This document shows positions 1 through 5,513 of a DNA stretch of 10,241 nucleotides, in pieces. Position numbers and translations under genes: made by a program. The stretch covers positions 1 to 10,241 of the forward strand of contig DXOJ01000691.1 of NCBI GenBank assembly GCA_019412865.1. Direction: 5' to 3'. Origin of the DNA: Bacteroides sp. Its GTDB lineage: Bacteria; Bacteroidota; Bacteroidia; Bacteroidales; Bacteroidaceae. Within the stretch, counting starts at the first letter, position 1, and every line of letters starts with the position of its first letter. The notes beneath the pieces are model-generated. The model was not told where the DNA came from, searched no databases, and was given only the letters and a program-made list of their open reading frames with translations.

Positions 1-22
1 ATACCAATGTGCGAATAACAGA

Positions 23-42
23 TGCCGTATTTAAAAACGGCA
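23..42. terminator. Hairpin downstream of the M28 gene, possible operon terminator
   Basis: A perfect 6-bp inverted repeat, TGCCGT (23-28) and ACGGCA (37-42), surrounds an 8-nt A/T loop. It lies about 45 nt past the stop codon of the minus-strand M28 gene, where an operon terminator would be expected. Read on the minus strand it is followed by TCTGTTATT, which is only moderately T-rich, so it is a weak intrinsic terminator at best. It could equally serve a plus-strand gene left of the window. Confidence 0.4.
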
Positions 43-84
43 CACCAGTATATCGACACCTTATTATATTATTTCTCGATTCTA

Positions 85-1080
85 TTATTTCTCATTGTAA
101 ATCACTTCCAATACGGTCTGACCGACTGCTTTCAACGTATTCTTATCAATATGTTCCATATTGTCATTGACAGTATGCCATGTCGGGGTAAAGTCACCCT
201 CCTGATTATATGGAATAATATCAATCGTTTTAATACGTGCCAGACGATTAATGAACAGATGGTCGTCTGTTACAAATCCTCCGTTTCCATCCATGAAAGT
301 CTTTCCGTAACCCGCTTTTTTTGCCGCTTTCCAAACCTTCTTATTTATGTCCGGAGCAAATTCCTCCGAATATCCTTCTTTCATAAACACACTGCCTTCA
401 CCTCCTACCATATCAAGCAGGATACCAAAACGTGCATTATATCCTTGTACATGAGGATTACGTGCCCAATACTGCGATCCCAGACACCAGAACTCCTCCT
501 TGTGCTGCCCCGTGTAAAACTGTGGCGCACCATAGTCTTCTGCATCCAATAGAATGATGTCAATTCCCAATTCCGGTTGTTGCTGATTGACCAGACGGGC
601 TATTTCGAGCAAAGCTCCTACCCCACTGGCACCATCATTTGCACCCAGAATCGGAGTTTTATGGTTCTTCTCGTCAGAATCGTTATCCGCCCATGGACGT
701 GTATCCCAATGTGCAAACAAAGCGATTCTCTTTTTACTTTCCGGCTTATAAGAACCGATAATGTTTCTCGCTTTCAACAACGTCCCGTCATAAGCAATCA
801 AATCGGCATATTGGTTAGTCACTTGAGCACCGAAAGCCTCCAACTGACCGGCAAGGTAATTGCCACAGGCAACATGTTCTTTTGTATTAGGAACACGAGG
901 TCCGAAATCTACCTGATTCTTTACATACAAATAAGCACTATCCGCATCAAATTGAGGTACATTCACGACAGTTTCTTCATTTTGTTCACTCGTACTATTT
1001 GCCTTGTTACCTCCACCGCAAGAGAATGCTGACAATAACAAAAAGGCACTCATTAATACTATCATAGTTTTCTTTTTCAT
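85..1080 (-). CDS. M28-family lipoprotein, type II glutaminyl-peptide cyclotransferase-like
   Basis: A 331-aa protein with an N-terminal signal (KKK, hydrophobic stretch to about residue 20) and a candidate lipid cysteine at C21, although its lipobox (AFSC) is not canonical. The zinc-peptidase fold motifs appear in order: HWD (H124, D126), GANDGASG (D149), LLDAED (E181, D182), LLDMVGG (D223), TDDH (D272, D273) and WHTVNDN (W301, H302). By comparison with mammalian-type glutaminyl cyclases, D149, D182 and H302 would bind the single zinc and E181 would be the catalytic base. The GSQYWA and WHT-x-DN-x-E-x-x-D stretches also resemble cyclases more than generic aminopeptidases. The expected reaction is cyclisation of N-terminal Gln to pyroglutamate on exported proteins, in the periplasm or at a membrane surface. 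The start at 1080 is preferred over an in-frame GTG at 1125: it begins the signal peptide, has AAAAGGA just upstream (spacing only 2 nt), and a -7 element lies inside the longer version. An M28 aminopeptidase is the alternative. It is the last gene of the GH16-LdcA-M28 run. Confidence 0.85.
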   Translation of the reverse strand: MKKKTMIVLMSAFLLLSAFSCGGGNKANSTSEQNEETVVNVPQFDADSAYLYVKNQVDFGPRVPNTKEHVACGNYLAGQLEAFGAQVTNQYADLIAYDGTLLKARNIIGSYKPESKKRIALFAHWDTRPWADNDSDEKNHKTPILGANDGASGVGALLEIARLVNQQQPELGIDIILLDAEDYGAPQFYTGQHKEEFWCLGSQYWARNPHVQGYNARFGILLDMVGGEGSVFMKEGYSEEFAPDINKKVWKAAKKAGYGKTFMDGNGGFVTDDHLFINRLARIKTIDIIPYNQEGDFTPTWHTVNDNMEHIDKNTLKAVGQTVLEVIYNEK

Positions 1081-1103
1081 CGTCCTTTTATCTATTAAAG
1101 CCT

Positions 1104-1111
1104 CAAAATTA
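1104..1111 (-). promoter_or_regulatory. Possible internal promoter -7 element for the M28 gene
   Basis: On the minus strand this reads TAATTTTG, a full match to the Bacteroides -7 consensus TAnnTTTG, 23 nt upstream of the chosen M28 start. No convincing TTTG -33 box lies 18-21 nt further upstream. It could let the M28 gene be expressed independently of the two genes before it. Confidence 0.35.
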
Positions 1112-1150
1112 GTCATTTTCACCACAGCATCGTTCAGATGGAATGGATTA

Positions 1151-2059
1151 TTAACATATAAACTTCAGTTCCACATTTTTCTTTCCCACCACAAGCTCTA
1201 CTTTTGCACCGTTGATAAGCGGGAGATTATGAGTCACATGCCCCACCGGGAAATTGAAACAGACGGGATAATCATACTCTTTTACTAAATCTGCCAAAGC
1301 GGCATACAATTCCTTACCCAGTGAACAGTCTTCTTCATATTCCGTAAATTGACCGATAATCAATCCGGACAGTTTTTCAAGTACGCCTCCTAGTTTCAAA
1401 TTATACATCATACGCTCGATAGCATGCGGACGTTCGCTAACATCTTCAATAAACAGTATAGTCCCTTCCGCCGGAATATCATAAGGAGTCCCACGCAAAC
1501 CGTAGGCTACCGCCATATTACCGCCATGCAAAACACCTTGTGCAGTTCCCTGCTTGTTCAATTTATGCTTCTCGCACGTGTAAGAAGGAATATTTCCCAA
1601 TAAAATATCCTTCAGATAGTTTGCACAAAGATCATCTTCGGGTTCCACCGTAAGATGACGGGCCATCAATGAATGAAGGGACGCATATCCATTTTTCTGA
1701 AACAGATTGTGCAAGGCGGTTATATCGCTAAACCCCAGTAACCATTTCGGATGCTCACGAAAGGCCGTAAAATCAATTTTATCGATCAAATGTACCGCCC
1801 CATACCCTCCACGGCTACAAAGAATAGCTTTCACTTTAGGGTCGTCCATCGCATCCTGCAAATCTTTCAGCCGCTGCTTGATTGTCCCGGCATATCTTCC
1901 GGACGAACTTCCGGCATGTTTTCCTATAGCCACTTTCAAGCCCCATAATTCCATCCGTTTCTTGGCTCCTTTCAGGAATTGTTGGTCTATCTTACTCGAA
2001 GGTGATACAATAACCACTTTATCACCATTCTGCAAAAAGGGAGGAAATTGAATATCCAT
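1151..2059 (-). CDS. ldcA: LD-carboxypeptidase (peptidase family S66, muramoyltetrapeptide carboxypeptidase)
   Basis: A 302-aa protein close to the usual S66 length, with no signal peptide, so cytoplasmic. The S66 layout is complete: an N-terminal alpha/beta domain starting NGDKVVIVSPSS, the CSRGGYGA loop (81-88), the nucleophile serine in GFSD (S111), the glutamate in LFIEDV (E205) and the histidine in PVGHVTHN (H274). These match the Ser-Glu-His triad known from Pseudomonas LdcA. The family removes the terminal D-Ala from L,D-linked tetrapeptides so that murein fragments can be recycled; some members have related peptide or immunity roles. The frame is open to 2155, but that extension runs into GH16 and is low complexity. 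The ATG at 2059 gives the normal N-terminus and leaves 8 nt after the GH16 stop, suggesting co-transcription and perhaps translational coupling. No clear Shine-Dalgarno site is visible. Confidence 0.93.
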   Translation of the reverse strand: MDIQFPPFLQNGDKVVIVSPSSKIDQQFLKGAKKRMELWGLKVAIGKHAGSSSGRYAGTIKQRLKDLQDAMDDPKVKAILCSRGGYGAVHLIDKIDFTAFREHPKWLLGFSDITALHNLFQKNGYASLHSLMARHLTVEPEDDLCANYLKDILLGNIPSYTCEKHKLNKQGTAQGVLHGGNMAVAYGLRGTPYDIPAEGTILFIEDVSERPHAIERMMYNLKLGGVLEKLSGLIIGQFTEYEEDCSLGKELYAALADLVKEYDYPVCFNFPVGHVTHNLPLINGAKVELVVGKKNVELKFIC

Positions 2060-2067
2060 ATATGTTC

Positions 2068-2871
2068 TTATTTTATTGACTTTCGTTGATAAAAACGTAC
2101 CCAGTCCACTTCCATTTCTACCGGAAGATCCTTGGGAGAGACTGCTCCCACCCACGAGCCTCCCAACTGCATATCAATCAGCAGATAAAATGGCTGATTA
2201 AAAGGGAATTGTCCCTCTTCTTGCGTTTGTATGCGGGGGTAAGTAAACGTATGCACATCATTGACATAAAATGAAAGACTGTCAGGATACATTTCGACTG
2301 CAAAAATATTGTAGCGGTCGGGGTGAATCACTCCCGTAGAATGTGATACCGGGTGATCCTTGATTCCCAGCGTATAAGTGTAATGGGAATGAACGGTCTG
2401 ATAAGCAATAGAATCATTATTCAAACGTTCCATGATATCAATCTCACCACCGGATGGCCATGCCGCTCCTTCAGGCAGCATCCAGATGGCAGGCCATGCT
2501 CCTCCCGCCGCATTCAACTTGGCACAAATCTCAATACGCCCGTTCGTAAAAGCCTTTTTACCTTTCGTATAAACACCACCTGTCAAATAAGGGGCAGTGT
2601 CATTGGGTTGGGTATGATTGACAATACCTCTCAACACCAGTTTGCCTTTACGCATGGCATAACAGGAATCAAAGTCCGTCATATAGTTATTCCAGTCTGA
2701 CTTTCCTCGTGGAATCTTGCTCCAGACCTGTGAATCAAAGTTCTTTTTCTGATTAAAGTTCTCTTCCCAGATCAAAGACCAACCGGAAGATATCTTGCTG
2801 CTTTTACAGGAAACAAGCGTCCAACAAAGGAAAATTAAGCTAAGAAATAATAGATTTTTAAACTGTTTCAT
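2068..2871 (-). CDS. GH16 family glycoside hydrolase, laminarinase/beta-glucanase-like lipoprotein
   Basis: A 267-aa protein with a lipoprotein signal peptide (lipobox LVSC, lipid cysteine C22) followed by a single GH16 beta-jelly-roll domain from about residue 30 to 262. The active-site strand reads GEIDIME (142-148), the ExDxxE form, with E143 as nucleophile, D145 as helper and E148 as acid/base. The approach motifs TGGVYT, GRIEICAKL, AWPAIWMLPE and the closing MEVDWVRFYQ are typical of GH16 endo-beta-1,3(4)-glucanases. It probably cleaves beta-glucans at the cell surface or in the periplasm, but specificity cannot be read from the motif alone, since agarases and related enzymes share ExDxxE. 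There is no S-D/E-rich stretch after C22, the usual Bacteroides surface-export signal, so periplasmic anchoring is as likely. It is the first gene of the minus-strand run with a good promoter upstream. No SusC/SusD partner is in the window. Confidence 0.93.
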   Translation of the reverse strand: MKQFKNLLFLSLIFLCWTLVSCKSSKISSGWSLIWEENFNQKKNFDSQVWSKIPRGKSDWNNYMTDFDSCYAMRKGKLVLRGIVNHTQPNDTAPYLTGGVYTKGKKAFTNGRIEICAKLNAAGGAWPAIWMLPEGAAWPSGGEIDIMERLNNDSIAYQTVHSHYTYTLGIKDHPVSHSTGVIHPDRYNIFAVEMYPDSLSFYVNDVHTFTYPRIQTQEEGQFPFNQPFYLLIDMQLGGSWVGAVSPKDLPVEMEVDWVRFYQRKSIK

Positions 2872-2902
2872 GGTACTTTTATTTTATTGGGGGATTTATT
2901 TG

Positions 2903-2934
2903 CAAAAATACAGGAAAAAACGGTTCCATGCACA
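2903..2934 (-). promoter_or_regulatory. Bacteroides-type promoter for the GH16-LdcA-M28 run
   Basis: Read on the minus strand, TATTTTTG (2903-2910) matches the -7 consensus TAnnTTTG exactly. TGTG (2931-2934) sits 20 nt upstream as a three-of-four match to the TTTG -33 element. The -7 element lies 31 nt before the GH16 ATG. Confidence 0.65.
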
Positions 2935-2969
2935 TCCAACGGCCAAAACAAATAAAATATAGCAAAATG

Positions 2970-2986
2970 TTACATAATGGATGTAA
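2970..2986. promoter_or_regulatory. 17-bp dyad, candidate operator between GH16 and ptb
   Basis: TTACAT and ATGTAA form a perfect 6-bp inverted repeat around a 5-nt spacer (AATGG), inside the 179-nt divergent intergenic region. It is 36 nt upstream of the GH16 -33 element and about 40 nt upstream of the possible ptb -7 element, so one dimeric regulator could act on either promoter. The regulator is unknown. The A/T-rich background makes chance dyads fairly common. Confidence 0.4.
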
Positions 2987-3026
2987 TTTTTCGGGTTATA
3001 ATCGTTATTTTTTCAATCATTTTTCT

Positions 3027-3034
3027 GATATTTG
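3027..3034 (+). promoter_or_regulatory. Weak -7-like element for ptb-buk
   Basis: GATATTTG matches TAnnTTTG at all but the first base, 16 nt before the ptb ATG. No clear -33 box is present at the right spacing. If used, the leader would be very short, about 10 nt. Confidence 0.3.
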
Positions 3035-3050
3035 CTAAAAATCTAACGTT

Positions 3051-4010
3051 ATGGAACCTATTCTAAATTTTGCCCAGTTAACGGCTCATCTTAAAAAACT
3101 AAACCATAGAAAACGAATTGCCGTGGTCTGTGCGAACGATCCTAATACTGAATATGCCATCTCCCGTGCTTTGGAAGAAGGGATTGCAGAATTTCTGATG
3201 ATTGGAGATTCTACCATTCTGAAGAAATATCCCACGCTCAAGCAATATCCCGAATACGTAAAAACCATCCACATAGAAAATCCGGATGAAGCGGCGCGCG
3301 AAGCTGTCCGCATTGTCCGTGAAGGAGGAGCGGATATTTTGATGAAAGGGATTATCAATACGGACAACTTACTGCGTGCCATACTCGACAAAGAAAAAGG
3401 TTTGTTACTGAAAGGGAAAATTCTCACGCATCTGGCAGTAATGGAAATTCCGACTTACCATAAACTGCTTTTCTTCTCGGATGCTGCTGTCATTCCGCGT
3501 CCCACGCTACAGCAACGTATAGAAATGGTCTGGTATGCTATCTGTACCTGCCGTCACTTTGGTATCGAACAACCGCGTGTCGCACTGATTCACTGCACAG
3601 AAAAAGTGAGTGCCAAGTTCCCTCATTCACTAGACTATGTGAATATCGTAGAACTTGCCGAAGCGGGAGAATTCGGAAATGTGATTATTGACGGTCCGCT
3701 GGATGTACGTACCGCCTGCGAACAAGCAAGTGGTGATATTAAAGGAATTGTATCTCCTATCAACGGACAAGCGGATGTATTGATATTCCCGAACATTGAA
3801 TCGGGTAACGCATTCTACAAATCCGTTTCCCTGTTTGCACAGGCAGAAATGGCAGGATTGCTGCAAGGCCCCATTTGCCCTGTAGTGCTTCCATCGCGTA
3901 GTGATTCCGGCTTGTCCAAATATTACAGCATTGCGATGGCATGCTTACAAGTGTCAGGAGATTGCAAATGCAGAAAACAAGTCAGCCAAGTCACCGGCTC
4001 ATCATTCTAA
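3051..4010 (+). CDS. ptb: Phosphate butyryltransferase
   Basis: A 319-aa cytoplasmic enzyme of the phosphate acetyl/butyryltransferase family, exchanging the CoA of butyryl-CoA (or branched acyl-CoAs) for phosphate. Family signatures are visible: AVVCANDPNTEYAISRA near the N-terminus (24-40), EGGADILMKG (91-100), DGPLDVR (214-220), the Asn-rich end of the core GQADVLIFPNIESGNAFYKS (239-258) and the signature region PICPVVLPSRSDSGLSKYYS (274-293). The expected family end is around MA (296-297). About 22 further residues follow, including a CKC pair (C305, C307), making it slightly longer than clostridial Ptb (about 300 aa). The pairing with a kinase of the butyrate kinase class 25 nt downstream supports Ptb over an acetyl-specific Pta. 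No Shine-Dalgarno site is evident. Confidence 0.93.
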   Translation: MEPILNFAQLTAHLKKLNHRKRIAVVCANDPNTEYAISRALEEGIAEFLMIGDSTILKKYPTLKQYPEYVKTIHIENPDEAAREAVRIVREGGADILMKGIINTDNLLRAILDKEKGLLLKGKILTHLAVMEIPTYHKLLFFSDAAVIPRPTLQQRIEMVWYAICTCRHFGIEQPRVALIHCTEKVSAKFPHSLDYVNIVELAEAGEFGNVIIDGPLDVRTACEQASGDIKGIVSPINGQADVLIFPNIESGNAFYKSVSLFAQAEMAGLLQGPICPVVLPSRSDSGLSKYYSIAMACLQVSGDCKCRKQVSQVTGSSF

Positions 4011-4035
4011 ATTCACCACTAAAAGCCTACCATTC

Positions 4036-5097
4036 ATGAAAATTCTGGTCATCAACCCCGGTTCTACTTCTACCAAAATAGCGGTTTACGAAAATGACAC
4101 TCCTCTGTTCGTCAGCAATATAAAACATTCAGTAGAAGAACTATCCGCTTTTCCCGAGGTGATAGACCAGTTTAAATTCCGGAAAAACCTGGTGTTACAA
4201 GAATTGGAAAACAATAAGATACCTTTTTCTTTTGATGCCATCATCGGACGCGGCGGTTTAGTAAAACCGATACCAGGCGGAGTGTATGAGGTAAATGAAG
4301 CCATGAAACGTGATACCGTACATGCCATGCGTACCCATGCCTGTAACTTAGGAGGATTGATTGCCAGCGAACTGGCGGCTACATTGCCCGGCTGTCCGGC
4401 TTTCATTGCTGATCCGGGAGTGGTGGATGAACTGGAAGACATAGCACGCATCACAGGTTCTCCTTTAATGCCGAAGATTACTATCTGGCATGCATTAAAC
4501 CAGAAAGCAATCGCCCGCCGCTTTGCCAAAGAGCAGGGAACCCAATACGAAAAGCTGGATTTAATTATCTGCCATCTGGGAGGTGGCATCTCTGTCGCAG
4601 TCCATCACCACGGACGAGCCATTGACGCCAACAATGCATTGGACGGTGAAGGTCCTTTCTCACCGGAACGTGCCGGTACACTTCCCGCCGGTCAACTGAT
4701 CGACCTATGTTTTAGCGGTCAACTCACCAAAGACGAATTGAAAAAACGTATCTCCGGACGCGCCGGACTGACCGCCCATCTAGGTACAACCGATGTTCCC
4801 GCCATTATACAATCTATCGAAGAAGGAGATAAAAAAGCGGAACTGATACTGGATGCCATGATTTACAATGTTGCAAAAGCAATAGGAGCTAGTGCCACCG
4901 TACTTTGTGGAAAAATAGATGCCATCCTTCTGACAGGAGGCATCGCTTATTCGGACTATGTGATTTCAAGACTGAAAAAAAGAATTTCTTTCCTGGCTCC
5001 CATCTACGTTTATCCCGGAGAAAATGAAATGGAGTCGTTAGCATTTAATGCCGTAGGAGCACTAAAGGGGGAATTGCCGATACAAATCTATAAATAG
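4036..5097 (+). CDS. buk: Butyrate kinase
   Basis: A 353-aa ASKHA-fold acyl kinase of the usual butyrate kinase length. It transfers phosphate from butyryl- or isobutyryl-phosphate to ADP, yielding ATP and the free acid. Motifs in order: KILVINPGSTSTKIAVYE (2-19, phosphate-1 loop), GRGGLVKPIPGGVYEV (71-86), HLGGGISVAVHHHGRAIDAN (180-199, phosphate-2 region), ALDGEGPFSPERAGTLP (201-217), LLTGGIAYSDYV (298-309, adenosine region) and GENEMESLAFNAVGAL (328-343). The frame is open from 3901, but the upstream 45 codons lie inside ptb, so the ATG at 4036, which starts the phosphate-1 strand, is the real start. With ptb it forms a two-gene operon for substrate-level phosphorylation from acyl-CoA. In Bacteroides, which mainly make acetate, propionate and succinate, the likely substrates include branched-chain acyl-CoAs from amino acids. 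Confidence 0.96.
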   Translation: MKILVINPGSTSTKIAVYENDTPLFVSNIKHSVEELSAFPEVIDQFKFRKNLVLQELENNKIPFSFDAIIGRGGLVKPIPGGVYEVNEAMKRDTVHAMRTHACNLGGLIASELAATLPGCPAFIADPGVVDELEDIARITGSPLMPKITIWHALNQKAIARRFAKEQGTQYEKLDLIICHLGGGISVAVHHHGRAIDANNALDGEGPFSPERAGTLPAGQLIDLCFSGQLTKDELKKRISGRAGLTAHLGTTDVPAIIQSIEEGDKKAELILDAMIYNVAKAIGASATVLCGKIDAILLTGGIAYSDYVISRLKKRISFLAPIYVYPGENEMESLAFNAVGALKGELPIQIYK

Positions 5098-5126
5098 GCA
5101 GTCGCACAAAAAGGCTATTTAGTAAC

Positions 5127-5158
5127 CAATCACCAAGCAGTTGATTGTTTCTGTTTCT
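5127..5158 (+). terminator. buk: Probable terminator after ptb-buk
   Basis: A 6-bp stem, CAATCA (5127-5132) with TGATTG (5142-5147) around a 9-nt loop, is followed by TTTCTGTTTCT. It lies 30 nt past the buk stop. The stem is modest in GC and the T tract is interrupted. Confidence 0.45.
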
Positions 5159-5296
5159 AATTGGAAACGGCTAACTGTACAGCACCATTCACAATGCTTG
5201 CTAATATAAAGCCTTGAGCACATAAATGGTTTGACAAAAAAAGAACACTAATACAAATAATAACAGTAAGGTATATTTGTCTATTTCACATAGATA

Positions 5297-5326
5297 GTTG
5301 AATAACATAGTAAAAAAATACTTTTG
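5297..5326 (+). promoter_or_regulatory. Possible upstream promoter
   Basis: TACTTTTG (5319-5326) matches the Bacteroides -7 consensus exactly, with GTTG (5297-5300) 18 nt upstream as a three-of-four -33 match. It points toward GH92 but would give a leader of about 180 nt running through the repeats. It may be a second GH92 promoter or drive a short RNA. Confidence 0.35.
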
Positions 5327-5365
5327 CGATAGTTTCTTTAGCGGGGTTAATAAAAAAAGCGCCTA

Positions 5366-5411
5366 TTAGCCATCGCATTAACCACGATTTTAACCACGAC
5401 CTTAACCACGA
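5366..5411 (+). repeat. 12-bp tandem repeat (three exact copies plus one degenerate), candidate regulator binding array
   Basis: TTAACCACGA occurs exactly at 5378-5387, 5390-5399 and 5402-5411, each start 12 bp apart, with varying two-base spacers (TT, CC, AG). A degenerate fourth unit in phase at 5366-5375 keeps TTA-x-CCA. The array overlaps the place where the -33 box of the GH92 promoter should be and ends 5 bp before its -7 element. The invariant 10-mers with drifting spacers look like selection on a bound site rather than recent slippage. Confidence 0.7.
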
Positions 5412-5416
5412 AGCTA

Positions 5417-5424
5417 TACTTTTG
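5417..5424 (+). promoter_or_regulatory. -7 element of the GH92 promoter
   Basis: TACTTTTG is a full match to TAnnTTTG. A start about 7 nt downstream would give a leader of roughly 80 nt. There is no TTTG-like -33 box: repeat units occupy that place, which would fit an activator-dependent promoter. Confidence 0.55.
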
Positions 5425-5432
5425 TCATGTCT

Positions 5433-5463
5433 CAACCCGTTGGAACATTCAACGTTGGCAACG
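5433..5463 (+). promoter_or_regulatory. CAAC/GTTG dyads at the 5' end of the GH92 leader
   Basis: Overlapping inverted repeats are packed here: CAACCCGTTG (5433-5442), CAACGTTG (5450-5457) and CGTTGGCAACG (5453-5463). CGTTG (5438-5442) can also pair with CAACG (5450-5454) across a 7-nt loop. They would lie at the extreme 5' end of the mRNA. They could be a DNA operator or alternative RNA hairpins; the sequence does not decide. Confidence 0.4.
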
Positions 5464-5513
5464 CATGAAAACGCTGTGATTACTTCGCAAGCTATAAACT
5501 CAAAAAGAAAATT

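Larger units (their letters stand above)
5098..5513. other. 416-nt intergenic region between buk and GH92, no gene seen
   Basis: I find no credible gene here. It holds a probable buk terminator (5127-5158), a further short hairpin (CTGTTTC 5151-5157 with GAAACGG 5164-5170), three full -7 matches (5272-5279, 5319-5326, 5417-5424), a 12-bp tandem repeat (5366-5411) and a dyad-rich leader before GH92. A start-less open frame runs through the right half, but it crosses the promoter and is taken as chance. Confidence 0.6.

Noticed and set aside
22..552. 176-codon plus-strand frame opposite the M28 gene
   Set aside because: It is antisense to conserved catalytic motifs of M28 and its composition is not protein-like.
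2060..2155. N-terminal extension of the LD-carboxypeptidase by 32 residues
   Set aside because: It overlaps GH16 coding sequence, is Gly/Ser-rich without family similarity, and the ATG at 2059 gives the standard N-terminus.
3901..4035. 45-codon N-terminal extension of butyrate kinase
   Set aside because: It overlaps the end of ptb; the phosphate-1 motif starts right after the ATG at 4036.
4086..4589. 167-codon minus-strand frame inside buk
   Set aside because: It is antisense to butyrate kinase with no recognisable domain.
5366..5411. CRISPR-like array
   Set aside because: Units are 10 bp with 2-bp gaps; there are no spacers of CRISPR length and no cas genes.
5427..5468. 13-codon mini-ORF ahead of GH92, possible leader peptide
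   Set aside because: Its ATG lies at or before the predicted transcription start and it lacks a ribosome site or regulatory codon run.
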